A stretch of DNA of 64,000 bases from an uncultured Myxococcales bacterium (GCA_937949945.1 CALFEQ010000120.1:28887-92886); one strand, 5' to 3'; shown: positions 1 through 9,476, numbered from the stretch's first letter. The notes: generated by a model not told the origin, from the letters alone. Numbers and translations: made by a program.

Positions 1-157
1 TCGAAGCGCTCGTGGAGGCTCTCGCTGCTCACGCGCGCAAGTTATGGTCATGCCGGCGTGAATCCAGGCGGCCCGTGATCGCGGGTCGAAAAGGACGCAT
101 GTGCTCCAGCCGCTGCGCCCTTGTCGGCGCGACCGAATGGCGCGATGCTGAGCGACC

Positions 158-1267
<1,110 letters not shown>

Positions 1268-1515
1268 ACGCCGTCCGGCAGGAGCTCGAGGCCCGCGCGC
1301 GCTCGCATCGAGTGCGTACGCGGGCCTCGTTCTGCATCTCGTGCGCGGGGCATCTCGCGACCATGCGTGTCGAAAGGTCGCGTGCGTACGCGTGCACTCT
1401 GCACGCGTCACCGACGCGCGACGACGGAATCGCTGTGGAATTCTCCCGAGCTCCGCGCGACTCTCGGGTGATGGCCGTACCCTTGCTATGCCGCGGCGGT
1501 GGAAGGAGTTCGGTC

Positions 1516-2013
1516 ATGCCGGAGAAGAAGACGATCGAGCGCGCGAAGCAGGCGAAGCGCGAGGGCAAGGCACCGACGACGCAGGCCGGCGCGTTCGTGC
1601 GCGAGGAGATGGAGCACATCCGCGAGGGCAAGCACGGCGCGAAGAACCCGAAGCAGGCCATCGCGATCGGGCTCTCGAAGGCACGGCGCGCCGGCGTGCA
1701 GCTTCCGCCGCCCGGCTCGCGCTCGACGTCGGCGAGTGGGGAGGGCTCGGGCGAGAAGAAGCGGCCGGCACGCCGCCGGACCTCGCAGACGAAGCGCGGA
1801 GCCAAGGCGACGACGCGCAAGAGCACCGCGAAGCGGGCTCGTGGCGCGACGAAGAGGCCGTCGCGGACGTCGCCCAAGTCTCGCGCCACGAAGCGCGCGC
1901 CGCGGTCGTCTGCCACCTCCCGCACCACGCCCCGTCAGGGACGCAAGCCCACCGGGCGCCGCAAGCGCACCGCTGGATCCTCGCGCAGCCGCACGAAGCG
2001 CGCGTCCGCGTAG
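1516..2013 (+). CDS. Small basic DNA-binding-like protein with histone H1-like Lys/Arg tail
   Basis: This is a 165-residue protein with two parts. Residues 1 to about 65 form a conserved-looking head (KKTIERAKQAKREGK, then VREEMEHIREGKHGAKNPKQ, ending in an AIAIGLSKARRAGV helix) like a small DUF6496-type family. The remaining 100 residues are almost only Lys, Arg, Ser, Thr, Ala and Pro, resembling bacterial histone H1-like proteins. The ATG at 1516 was chosen because GGAAGGAG sits just upstream (1501-1508) and the conserved head begins here, although the frame stays open much further 5'. A role in nucleoid binding is an inference from charge. Neighbours give no clue. Confidence 0.75.
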   Translation: MPEKKTIERAKQAKREGKAPTTQAGAFVREEMEHIREGKHGAKNPKQAIAIGLSKARRAGVQLPPPGSRSTSASGEGSGEKKRPARRRTSQTKRGAKATTRKSTAKRARGATKRPSRTSPKSRATKRAPRSSATSRTTPRQGRKPTGRRKRTAGSSRSRTKRASA

Positions 2014-2019
2014 CGCGGC

Positions 2020-2193
2020 TCAGCGTGTCTCGTACGTGACGGTGACCTTGTACTCGTCGGCGTTGGGGATTGCGTCGTCGTTGAACTCGACGAAGGGAGC
2101 GAGGCCGAATCGAAGCCGCATCGAAGCAGGCCCAAGATGGCACCCTCACGGTCGAGCTTGCTCGGCTTGTGAGGTGTGTGCCCATGGAACACG
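2020..2193 (-). pseudogene. Frameshifted C-terminal gene remnant
   Basis: Two neighbouring minus-strand frames read like one protein interrupted by a frameshift. The upstream part gives VFHGHTPHKPSKLDREGAIL followed by GLLRCGFDS. The downstream frame (2121 down to 2020) gives RFGLAPFVEFNDD, then AIPNADEYKVTVTYETR and a stop. Codons are strongly coding-like (mostly C or G at third positions). The remnant lies directly behind the metK terminator hairpin. I do not recognise the parent family. An alternative is a genuine 33-residue ORF starting with ATG at 2121. Confidence 0.4.
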
Positions 2194-2194
2194 T

Positions 2195-2225
2195 CGGCCG
2201 GGCGAGTACGCAACTCGCCCGGCCG
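2195..2225 (-). terminator. Hairpin downstream of metK
   Basis: A perfect 13-bp inverted repeat (CGGCCGGGCGAGT and its complement) with a 5-base loop lies 36 bases after the metK stop codon. There is no T-tract, as is common in GC-rich genomes, so intrinsic termination is plausible but not certain. Confidence 0.6.
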
Positions 2226-2260
2226 TGCGGGGATGAGGGGATGAGAAGAGAAGAGATCGA

Positions 2261-3550
2261 TCAGATCTCGGCGAACGCCGCCTTGCCGCGACGCTTGCTC
2301 TTCTTCGCCTTCTTGGCGTGACCGTTGAGGCCGTTCACGCCGTTCGTGCCGTTCGTCGTGGAGCGCAGCTCGATCTTCTTGCCGCTCGGCTTGCCGCCGA
2401 GGAGATCGGCCGCGATCTGGGCGGCGCGGTGCGTCTTCTCCCACGCGAACTCGCTGCGGCCGAAGTGGCCGTACGCCGCCGTCGGCAGATACTGCGGCGC
2501 GAGGAGCCCGAGCTCCTGGATGAGGGCCTTCGGGCGCATGTCGAAGTGCTCGAGGATGTAGGCCTCGAGCTTCTCGTCCGGGACCTTGCCCGTGCCGAAC
2601 GTGTTCACGTGGACACCGACCGGCTTCGCGACGCCGATCGCGTACGCGATCTGCACCTCGCAGCGCTTCGCCACGCCGGCGGCGACGACGTTCTTCGCGA
2701 TGTAACGCGCGTAGTAGCAAGCCGAGCGATCGACCTTCGACGGATCCTTGCCGCTGAACGCGCCGCCACCGTGACGGCCCATGCCGCCGTAGGTGTCGAC
2801 GATGATCTTGCGGCCGGTGAGCCCGCAGTCGCCCATCGGACCGCCGACGACGAAGCGACCCGTCGGGTTGACGTGGATCTTCGTCTTCTTGTCGATGAGC
2901 TTCTTCGGGATGACCTTCTCGATGACGAGGTCGATGACGGCCTCGCGGAGGGTCTTGTACTTCACCGACTCGTCGTGCTGCGTCGAGACGACGATCGCGT
3001 CGATGCGCACCGGCACGTCGTTCTCGTACTCGAGCGTGACCTGCGTCTTGCCGTCCGGCCGGAGGAAGTCGACCTTCTTGCTCTTGCGGATCGCCGCGAG
3101 CTGCCGCGCGAGCTGATGCGCGTAGTCGATCGGCGCAGGCATGAGGTTCGGGGTCTCGTCGCAGGCGAAGCCGAACATCAAGCCCTGGTCGCCCGCGCCC
3201 TGCTCCTTGTGGAGGCCCTGGCCCTCCGTGACGCCTTGCGAGATGTCCGGGCTCTGCTTCTCGATGGCCGTGATCACCGCGCACGTGTCGGCGTCGAAGC
3301 CCATCTCCGAGCTCGTGTACCCGATGTCTCGCACGGTCTTCCGGACGATGGCCGGGTAGTCGATCGTCGCGGTCGTCGTGATCTCGCCGGCGACGACGAC
3401 CATTCCCGTCTTCGCGAGCGACTCGCACGCCACGCGCGCATGCTTGTCCTGCGCGAGGATCGCGTCGAGGATGGCGTCGGAGACGTGGTCGCAAAGCTTG
3501 TCCGGATGCCCTTCGGTGACCGACTCCGACGTGAACTGATAACGTGCCAT
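2261..3550 (-). CDS. metK: S-adenosylmethionine synthetase
   Basis: MetK makes S-adenosylmethionine from methionine and ATP in the cytoplasm, usually as a tetramer. The 429-residue product opens with the typical FTSESVTEGHPDK motif. It contains GAGDQGLMFG, DAHTFGG-region equivalents (GGGAFSGKDPSKVDRSACY) and the expected C-terminal HFGR. The family is usually about 385-400 residues. This copy carries an extra tail with an NG-rich stretch (NGTNGVNGLNG) and a Lys-rich segment (KKAKKSKRRGKAA), probably a lineage-specific flexible extension. The gene stands alone, with repeated 16-bp elements upstream and a hairpin downstream. Confidence 0.97.
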   Translation of the reverse strand: MARYQFTSESVTEGHPDKLCDHVSDAILDAILAQDKHARVACESLAKTGMVVVAGEITTTATIDYPAIVRKTVRDIGYTSSEMGFDADTCAVITAIEKQSPDISQGVTEGQGLHKEQGAGDQGLMFGFACDETPNLMPAPIDYAHQLARQLAAIRKSKKVDFLRPDGKTQVTLEYENDVPVRIDAIVVSTQHDESVKYKTLREAVIDLVIEKVIPKKLIDKKTKIHVNPTGRFVVGGPMGDCGLTGRKIIVDTYGGMGRHGGGAFSGKDPSKVDRSACYYARYIAKNVVAAGVAKRCEVQIAYAIGVAKPVGVHVNTFGTGKVPDEKLEAYILEHFDMRPKALIQELGLLAPQYLPTAAYGHFGRSEFAWEKTHRAAQIAADLLGGKPSGKKIELRSTTNGTNGVNGLNGHAKKAKKSKRRGKAAFAEI

Positions 3551-3651
3551 GCGTTCGCGCTCCGTGGTGTTGGGGCCGAGCTCTCCGTCGACCCGAGTGT
3601 CAGGGCCTCATAGCGCGGTCCAGCTGCGACGGAAAGCCCGACGGCGATCCA

Positions 3652-3753
3652 TCCGTTATATTGGATACGCGAAGGCCCCGGCAAATCCAGCGTGAGGAAG
3701 GGTTTTTCGGGCGCTTCGGGCGAAAAGCGGAGGAACTTCCGTTATCCTGGATG
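3652..3753 (-). promoter_or_regulatory. Two direct copies of a 16-bp element upstream of metK
   Basis: TCCGTTATATTGGATA (3652-3667) and TCCGTTATCCTGGATG (3738-3753) match at 13 of 16 positions and lie 86 bp apart, about 100 and 190 bp before the metK start. Read towards metK the first gives TATCCAATATAACGGA. They look like operator sites or duplicated promoter elements. The binding factor is unknown. Confidence 0.45.
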
Positions 3754-3802
3754 CCACTTTCCCGCGAACCAGGAGCCTCCGTGCCCGCCGCAGGCTCGGG
3801 CG

Positions 3803-3818
3803 AGTCCTCAGTCCTCAG
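3803..3818 (+). repeat. Heptamer repeat, locus A left arm (AGTCCTC x2)
   Basis: Two tandem AGTCCTC units plus AG. They face the inverted four-copy array at 4048-4075, leaving about 230 bp between. The same arrangement recurs near 9.5, 36.7 and 63.8 kb. Confidence 0.7.
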
Positions 3819-4047
3819 CGGTTTCGAGCTGCGCGCCCGAAGCTCGTCCGTCAGCCCTTTGCGATCTGTCCCGACCAGACGAGCCTCGCTCCAAGACTTC
3901 GAACCGCAGCCTCGACCACCGACAGCCGAGGCTCGACCACGAGGAGCCGAGGCTCGAAGAGCCGAGGCCACGAGCAGCGGCGAACGAGGTCCTCGCAGCA
4001 AGCACGGGGAGCGCGAACCCTGCTGACCGCAAGGAGGCGTCCCCTGC

Positions 4048-4075
4048 TGAGGACTGAGGTCTGAGGACTGAGGAC
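4048..4075 (+). repeat. Heptamer repeat, locus A right arm (TGAGGAC x4)
   Basis: Four tandem units of TGAGGAC, one with a single change (TGAGGTC). This is the inverted orientation of the left arm at 3803-3818. It runs directly into the 16-bp hairpin at 4077-4111. Confidence 0.75.
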
Positions 4076-4076
4076 T

Positions 4077-4111
4077 GGACTGATTGGAGGCCGAAGGCCT
4101 CCAATCAGTCC
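4077..4111 (-). terminator. Perfect 16-bp hairpin overlapping a stop codon
   Basis: GGACTGATTGGAGGCC and its exact complement are separated by only GAA. The right arm covers the last codons and stop of the methyltransferase gene on the minus strand. The hairpin can act as a terminator, but its perfection and its join to the heptamer array also suggest an inverted duplication of the gene end. Confidence 0.6.
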
Positions 4112-4995
4112 TTGTACGGATCCGGCTCCGGTCGCGGCGGTCGTGGAGGCGGAACGCTCGCGAGCTGCGGGGCGCGCACGCTCGGACGCGAGTGCAGATC
4201 GACGACGGCGCCGGGCAGCGCGGCGATGGCGAGCGTGACGGCGGGCTCGAAGGTCATGGGCGCGGTGGGGCCGCCGATGCGGTCGTAGAAGCGTGCCGTC
4301 ACGAGGCCCATGCGCTCGGGGCCGAGCTCCTCCCAGACGCGTCGCCAGGTTCGGCCTTCGCGGATCGCCGCCGTGAACGCCTCGGCCGTCGGGAACGTGA
4401 TCGTGTGCCGGAGGACCGTGTGGCGGACGAGCGCGAGCCCGGCGTCCTCGAACATCTTGGCGATCGAGTCGCGATCGGAGGCGATGCGTGCGGGCGTCGT
4501 CTCGGCGTTCGGCTCGAGCTCGCGCAGCGACTGCGCCAAGAGCTCGAACGGATCGCCGTCGTCGGGCGGACCGAACGTGAGCACGCCGACCTTTCCGTTG
4601 GGCGTGAGCGCGTCCGCCCAGCTCTTCAGCGCGGACGTGCGGTCGGTCATCTTCCACAAGCCGAACGCGCAGACGATCGCGTTCCACTTCTGCCCGCCGA
4701 CGTCGCTCGGCTCTGCCCTGACGCACTCGACGGAGCTGCCGAAGCCGGCCGCCTTCACCTGCGCGGCACAGATGTCCACGAGGTCCGCGCTGTCGTCCGT
4801 CGCGCGGACGTGGCCGTGCTCGCCCACGGCGCGGGCCACGGCGACGACCTCGGCCCCCGGGCCGGCGCTCACGACGAGGACGCGCTGCCCCGCCGCGATG
4901 GCGAGCTCACGCACGAGATCGATGTGGTACGGGACGAACCGCGGCACCCATTCCTCGAGGTACCGAGCGCCGGGCCGATCCCAGGGTGTTCCCAT
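4105..4995 (-). CDS. SAM-dependent class I methyltransferase
   Basis: The 296-residue product resembles the UbiE/MenG type of class I methyltransferase. It has a SAM-binding motif I near residues 35-45 (RVLVVSAGPGAEVVAVA), an acidic strand-2 end (ATDDSADLV), and a motif IV-like region (WNAIVCAFGLWKMTD). The N-terminus (TPWDRPGARYLEEW) fits this subfamily. ATG at 4995 was preferred to the longer open frame because the upstream extension is low-complexity and unconserved in character. The substrate cannot be told. The last codons lie inside a perfect hairpin next to heptamer repeats, so the C-terminal PPRPEPDPYKD may have been remodelled. Confidence 0.85.
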   Translation of the reverse strand: MGTPWDRPGARYLEEWVPRFVPYHIDLVRELAIAAGQRVLVVSAGPGAEVVAVARAVGEHGHVRATDDSADLVDICAAQVKAAGFGSSVECVRAEPSDVGGQKWNAIVCAFGLWKMTDRTSALKSWADALTPNGKVGVLTFGPPDDGDPFELLAQSLRELEPNAETTPARIASDRDSIAKMFEDAGLALVRHTVLRHTITFPTAEAFTAAIREGRTWRRVWEELGPERMGLVTARFYDRIGGPTAPMTFEPAVTLAIAALPGAVVDLHSRPSVRAPQLASVPPPRPPRPEPDPYKD

Positions 4996-5193
4996 TGCCC
5001 GCGAAGCATAACGCGAAGGCGCGGGCCCGTCCCGTGGCGACGTCGTCCGAGAGTCGACCGACCGGACCCGTACCTCAGCCCGCGCCCTCGCGGGTTGCGG
5101 TCCACCGGCTTCAGCGGACGCGGCTCGCAGGCGCAAATGATGCGGCCGAGCCGCATCATGGGAACTTCACCGTTTTATTGCTAGGAGCACGGA

Positions 5194-6195
5194 ATGCGCC
5201 TCGCCCCCCTTCTCGGAGCCTTCCTCGTCGTCGCTGCCTGCGGAGGAGAGAGCGGTCAGGGCATCCCCGCGCCTCCCGCAGAGGCCTCCTCGCCGAACGA
5301 GCCCATGCCGAGCGGATCGGGCTACGGCACGCGCACGGGCTCGGCCGACGCGGCCGGTGCCGACGCCGGAGACGCGCCGCCGAGCGAGCCCGACGGCGGC
5401 GCGGTCGACGGACCTTGGCCCGGTTCGCAGGTCTTCTTCTTCACGTTCCCCGATCAGCGACCGATCACGGGCACGGGCTGGGGCACGGCCCTCATGGACA
5501 TCCTCCGCCACCTGCATCCGACGTTCGCCAGCAGCCAGTACGAGTTCCCGAACGACCGGATCCGGTGGGGCCACGAGACGACGCACGGAATCGCGAGCCA
5601 CCTCCGATTCGCGTACAACGTGACGGGCAAGCCCGCGAACGGGTTCTACGTGCTCCAACATCGCGCGACGCTCGTCGTCGAACCGGCGATGAAGCTCGCC
5701 GACGTAGCTCCGCGCGTTCCTCCGAGCCTGCGTGGACCACGCTGGCAGCAGCACCTCGTCGAGGCGGCGAGGTACTGGAACGACGTGCCGACGTACGTCC
5801 TCGAGGAATGGGTCGCCTTCACCAACGGGAGCGAGGTCGGTGTCGACCTCGTCGAGCAGGGCCTCTGGGGGACGTCGGTCCAGGACGGCGTGTTCGGTAC
5901 GCTCGAGCTCACGATCTACGCGCTCGCCTTCGCGCTCGCGATCGAAGAGCGCGACCCCGCCTACCCGACGCAGAACCCGCTCACGCGGGAGTTCATCGCC
6001 TGGAACGCCGAGCGCGCGATGCGCCTCTACGTGAAGGGCTCGCAGATGGCGCCCTTCGCGAGCTACGCGCAGGAGGACTACTTCGCCAAGTGGAAGGCCT
6101 CGCCGGACGCCGCGCCGCTGCGGAACTTCGCCCGCCGTTACCTCGGCGGGGCCTACGTCACCAAGGTGCTCGGCATCACCGCCCCGATGGAGTGA
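5194..6195 (+). CDS. Putative lipoprotein with HExxH motif
   Basis: This 333-residue protein begins with a lipoprotein signal peptide (LLGAFLVVAAC, cysteine at residue 16). A Ser/Pro/Gly/Ala/Asp-rich linker follows to about residue 70, typical of exported myxobacterial lipoproteins. Near residue 128 is GHETTHGIASHLR, which contains HExxH, the zinc-ligand and catalytic signature of many metallopeptidases. A conserved-looking alpha-helical C-terminal half follows (YVLEEWVAFTNGSEVG, then a LYVKGSQMAPFASY region). I do not recognise a named family. A surface metallopeptidase or metallopeptidase-like fold is inferred from one motif. It lies upstream of gcvT with a 158-bp gap and no evident link. 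Confidence 0.7.
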   Translation: MRLAPLLGAFLVVAACGGESGQGIPAPPAEASSPNEPMPSGSGYGTRTGSADAAGADAGDAPPSEPDGGAVDGPWPGSQVFFFTFPDQRPITGTGWGTALMDILRHLHPTFASSQYEFPNDRIRWGHETTHGIASHLRFAYNVTGKPANGFYVLQHRATLVVEPAMKLADVAPRVPPSLRGPRWQQHLVEAARYWNDVPTYVLEEWVAFTNGSEVGVDLVEQGLWGTSVQDGVFGTLELTIYALAFALAIEERDPAYPTQNPLTREFIAWNAERAMRLYVKGSQMAPFASYAQEDYFAKWKASPDAAPLRNFARRYLGGAYVTKVLGITAPME

Positions 6196-6353
6196 CCGCC
6201 TCCGTCTCGGACGTCGGAGCGCGAGCGGCGCCGGTACGCGCCACCGGATCCTCCCCGCCGAGCGTCGAGCCGTCCGCCCGCCTCGCGGAGCACGGCGCTC
6301 GAGCACGGCGGGGGCTCGCCGAAGGGGGCGCGATCGGGTAGTGTGCCGCCCGC

Positions 6354-7463
6354 ATGAGCGAGGCGCCCTCCCGTAAGACACCGCTTCACGATCGTCACGT
6401 CGCCGCCAAGGCCCGCATGGTCCCGTTCGCGGGCTGGGAGATGCCCATCCAGTACACGGGCATCGTCGACGAGCACCAAGCCGTCCGCACCGCCGCGGGC
6501 ATCTTCGACGTGTCCCACATGGGCGAGCTCGAGCTGAGGGGCGAGCACGCTGCGGCGGTCGTCGACTACCTCGTGACGAACGACGCGTCGAAGCTCGTCG
6601 ACGGCCAGGCGATGTACACGTGCGCCTGCAACGAGAAGGGCACGATCCTCGACGACCTCATCGTCTACCGAGCGGCGCAGGATCGGTGGCTCGTCGTCTG
6701 CAACGCGTCGAACCGCGAGAAGATGGTCGCGCACTTCGCCAAGGCGGCGAAGGACCACTGCGAGTTCTTCGACCGGAGCGACGAGACCGCCCTCGTCGCG
6801 CTCCAGGGCCCGAAGGCGTTCGACGTCCTCGACAAGGCCGGAGGCGACGCGGCCAAGCTGCGCGAGCTCAAGAGCTTCCACTTCCGCGACGCCGTCATCT
6901 GCAACGTGCGCTGCACCGTGGCGCGCACCGGCTACACGGGAGAGGACGGGGTCGAGATCTTCTGCCCGTGGAACGACGCTCCGGCGCTGTGGGATCAGCT
7001 CCTCGAGCTCGGTGCCCCGCTCGGCCTCAAGCCCGCCGGGCTCGGCGCGCGCGACACGTTGCGCCTCGAGGCGCGGCTCTCGCTCTACGGCAACGACATC
7101 GACGAGACGACGAACCCGATCGAGGCCGGCCTCGGCTGGGTCGTGAAGCTCGACAAGGCCTCGCCCTTCATCGGCAAGGAGGCGCTCGCCGCGATCAAGG
7201 CCGCTCCGCTCCCGCGCAAGCTCGTGGGGTTCGAGGTCACGGGCCGCGGGATCGCGCGCCACGGCTATCCGCTCCGGGACATGGACGGCAAGGAGGTCGG
7301 CGTGTGCACGAGCGGCGGCCCTGGGCCGACCGTTGGCAAGAACATCGGCCTCGGATATTTGCCGGCCGAGATGACCGCGGTGGGGACGAAGTTCTTGGTC
7401 GATTGTCGAGGCAAGAACGTCGAGGCGGTCGTCGTCAAGACGCCCTTCTACAAACGAAGCTGA
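6354..7463 (+). CDS. gcvT: Aminomethyltransferase, glycine cleavage T protein
   Basis: GcvT releases ammonia from the aminomethyl group bound to lipoyl-H protein and passes the one-carbon unit to tetrahydrofolate. The 369-residue product has normal length and shows typical segments: MVPFAGWEMPIQY near the start, VSHMGE, RTGYTGEDGVEIFC near residue 190, and GLGARDTLRLEA. ATG at 6354 is supported by the family N-terminus (TPLHDRHVAAKARMVPFAG). gcvH follows after 33 bp on the same strand, so the two probably share a transcript. The glycine decarboxylase gene (gcvP) is not in this window. No glycine riboswitch could be recognised upstream. Confidence 0.96.
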   Translation: MSEAPSRKTPLHDRHVAAKARMVPFAGWEMPIQYTGIVDEHQAVRTAAGIFDVSHMGELELRGEHAAAVVDYLVTNDASKLVDGQAMYTCACNEKGTILDDLIVYRAAQDRWLVVCNASNREKMVAHFAKAAKDHCEFFDRSDETALVALQGPKAFDVLDKAGGDAAKLRELKSFHFRDAVICNVRCTVARTGYTGEDGVEIFCPWNDAPALWDQLLELGAPLGLKPAGLGARDTLRLEARLSLYGNDIDETTNPIEAGLGWVVKLDKASPFIGKEALAAIKAAPLPRKLVGFEVTGRGIARHGYPLRDMDGKEVGVCTSGGPGPTVGKNIGLGYLPAEMTAVGTKFLVDCRGKNVEAVVVKTPFYKRS

Positions 7464-7496
7464 CGAAACAACCGCAAAGACAGGCAGGTACCCCTC

Positions 7497-7889
7497 ATGG
7501 AATTCCCCGCTGGGCTCAAGTACACGAAGGACCACGAGTGGGCGAAGGTCGACGGGAACCGAATCACCGTCGGCATCACCGCGTTCGCGGTCGAGCAGCT
7601 CGGTGACATCACGCTCGTGAACATCGACGTGAAGGTCGGCGACGAGCTCACCGCGGGGAAGGCCTTCGGGACCATCGAGAGCGTGAAGACGCTGAGCGAT
7701 CTCTTCGCCCCGGTCAGCGGCAAGGTCGTCGAGGTGAACAAGGACCTCGACGGCAAGCCGGAGCTCGTCAACGAGGATCCGTACGGCAAGGCCTGGATGA
7801 TCGTGATCGAGACCTCCGATCCGAACGCGGCGGCGCAGCTCCTCGACGAGAAGAGCTACGCCGAGCACGTCCAGGCGTCCTCGCACTGA
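7497..7889 (+). CDS. gcvH: Glycine cleavage system H protein
   Basis: The H protein shuttles the methylamine group between P and T proteins on a lipoyl arm. The 130-residue product has the family start (YTKDHEWAKVDGNRITVGIT) and the lipoylation region GTIESVKTLSDLFAPVSG, with the modified lysine in ESVK near residue 64. The downstream NKDLDGKPELVNEDPYGKAW segment is also diagnostic. It is co-directional with gcvT 33 bp upstream and is followed 31 bp later by the kinase gene. Gene integrity looks normal. Confidence 0.97.
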   Translation: MEFPAGLKYTKDHEWAKVDGNRITVGITAFAVEQLGDITLVNIDVKVGDELTAGKAFGTIESVKTLSDLFAPVSGKVVEVNKDLDGKPELVNEDPYGKAWMIVIETSDPNAAAQLLDEKSYAEHVQASSH

Positions 7890-7920
7890 GGGCAGCCGCC
7901 GGTAGCGGGGGCGGCGCGGG

Positions 7921-9435
7921 ATGCGGCGGCTCGCCGTCCACGGTTACGACGTCTGGGGCCTCCTCGGCGAAGGAGGGATGAGCGAGGTCTGGCTCGCGAA
8001 GCACGAGGTCCTCGCGATCCCCGTCGTCATCAAGACGCTCAAGCGGACGCTCCACGCGAGCGACACCCAGGCGGCGGCGGCACGCATCCTGTCCGAGGCG
8101 CGGCTGATGGCGCGCGTCTCGAGCCCACGCATCGTGCGCGCGCTCGACGCGGGGCGTCTCCCCGCAGGAGACGACGGCTTCGCGCCTCCGTTCCTCGTCC
8201 AGGAGTACGTGGACGGGCTCGACCTCGCCGAGCTCGACGGACGCCGCCGCGCGTCGCTCGGCGTCGGGCTGCCGCTCTGGCTCGTCTGCCACGTGATGCG
8301 CGAGGTCTGCATGGGCCTCCGGAAGGCCCATCAGGCCGGCGTGATCCATCGCGACCTCAAGCCCTCCAACGTCTTCGGTGATCCGGAGATGGGCATCCGC
8401 CTGGGGGACTTCGGGATCGCGGTGGCGCACGACTCCGGCACGCCTCCGGAGACCGCCGGCACGCTGCCGTTCATGGCGCCCGAGCAGCTCCGTCACGACG
8501 AGATCGGCCGTCACACGGACGTGTGGGGAGCGGGCGCGACGGCCTGCGATCTTCGTTACGGGCACCCGCCGTTCAAGAGCGTCGGGGACGTGCTCGATCC
8601 CGAGATCGGCCCGCGGCTCCCGCCTCCACCGTCGCCGGCCGAGGCCTACTTCCAGGACGTCCTCCGGCGCATGCTCGCCAAGGACACGAGCCAGCGCCCG
8701 CGCGACATCCTCGCGCCCCTCTCCCACTTCACGATGCTGGCGAAGGCGCTCGAGCCGCCCGTCCCGACGGCCACGCGCGTCGGACCGAGCGCGCTCGTCC
8801 TCGGCGGTCGCGGGGACTCGCCTCGCGTCGGTCACGTCCGTGTCGACTTCGTCGTCGGCGACATCGCGACCGCCGAGGCCGACGCGATCGTCTCGAGCGC
8901 CAACTTCGAGCTTCGCATGCGGAGCGGCGTCGGCGAGGCCCTCCGCCTCCGCGGCGGCGACGCGATCGAAGAGGAGGCGATGGCCGGAGGCCAGCAAGCG
9001 CTCGGCTCGTGCATCCGCACGAACCCCGGCCGGCTCGCGACGAAGAACGTGTTCCACGCCGTCAGCGCCTGGAACGAGGTGTCCTGCGTCGGACGTGCCT
9101 TCACGCGCGCCCTCCTCCTCGCCGAGGAGCACGGCTGCGCGTCGCTCGCCGCGCCGGCGCTCGGCACGGGCGCCGGCCGCGTGAGCCTCGAGGCGTGCGC
9201 CAGCGCGATGATGACGACGCTGCGCTTCTACATGATGCTCGGCGGCACGCGCATCCGCGCGCTCACGATCTGGCTCGACTCCGAGCAGAAGCGCCGCGTC
9301 TATCAGGACGTCGCGGAGGAGGTTCTCGGCCAGCACGACGCACGGCACGCCGGGATGTTCGACGTGGGGCTGCCGGATGACGAGAGGATGCCGCGGGCCG
9401 ACGGGGCAACGTTCTTGGATCCTCGGCGGGGCTAG
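7921..9435 (+). CDS. Ser/Thr protein kinase fused to a macro domain
   Basis: The first 270 residues form a Hanks-type Ser/Thr kinase: glycine loop GEGGMSEVWLA, VVIK lysine, catalytic HRDLKPSNV, DFGIA, and APEQLRHDEIGRHTDVWG. From about residue 303 to 460 lies a macro domain with the hallmark VGDIATAEADAIVSSAN, RGGDAIEEEA, and APALGTGAGRVS. Macro domains bind ADP-ribose or hydrolyse ADP-ribosyl modifications. No transmembrane segment is seen, so the protein should be cytoplasmic, unlike many membrane-anchored bacterial kinases. Kinase and macro identities come from family motifs; a role linking phosphorylation to ADP-ribose signalling is inference. The start ATG at 7921 leaves only seven residues before the kinase fold. 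Confidence 0.88.
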   Translation: MRRLAVHGYDVWGLLGEGGMSEVWLAKHEVLAIPVVIKTLKRTLHASDTQAAAARILSEARLMARVSSPRIVRALDAGRLPAGDDGFAPPFLVQEYVDGLDLAELDGRRRASLGVGLPLWLVCHVMREVCMGLRKAHQAGVIHRDLKPSNVFGDPEMGIRLGDFGIAVAHDSGTPPETAGTLPFMAPEQLRHDEIGRHTDVWGAGATACDLRYGHPPFKSVGDVLDPEIGPRLPPPPSPAEAYFQDVLRRMLAKDTSQRPRDILAPLSHFTMLAKALEPPVPTATRVGPSALVLGGRGDSPRVGHVRVDFVVGDIATAEADAIVSSANFELRMRSGVGEALRLRGGDAIEEEAMAGGQQALGSCIRTNPGRLATKNVFHAVSAWNEVSCVGRAFTRALLLAEEHGCASLAAPALGTGAGRVSLEACASAMMTTLRFYMMLGGTRIRALTIWLDSEQKRRVYQDVAEEVLGQHDARHAGMFDVGLPDDERMPRADGATFLDPRRG

Positions 9436-9476
9436 CGACATCGCGGCGAGGCGCTGGTTCGCTGGACGGCACTCGT

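Larger units (their letters stand above)
3551..4076. other. Intergenic region with metK upstream elements and heptamer-repeat locus A
   Basis: No credible gene is seen in these 526 bases. They hold the metK leader with two copies of a 16-bp element, then a mosaic rich in the motif GAGCCGAGGCTCG (about 3920-3970). The mosaic is bounded by inverted heptamer repeats. I looked for a SAM-riboswitch-like arrangement and saw none I could support. Confidence 0.6.

Noticed and set aside
6196..6353. Glycine riboswitch before gcvT
   Set aside because: The conserved core and paired stems could not be found in the 158-bp leader.
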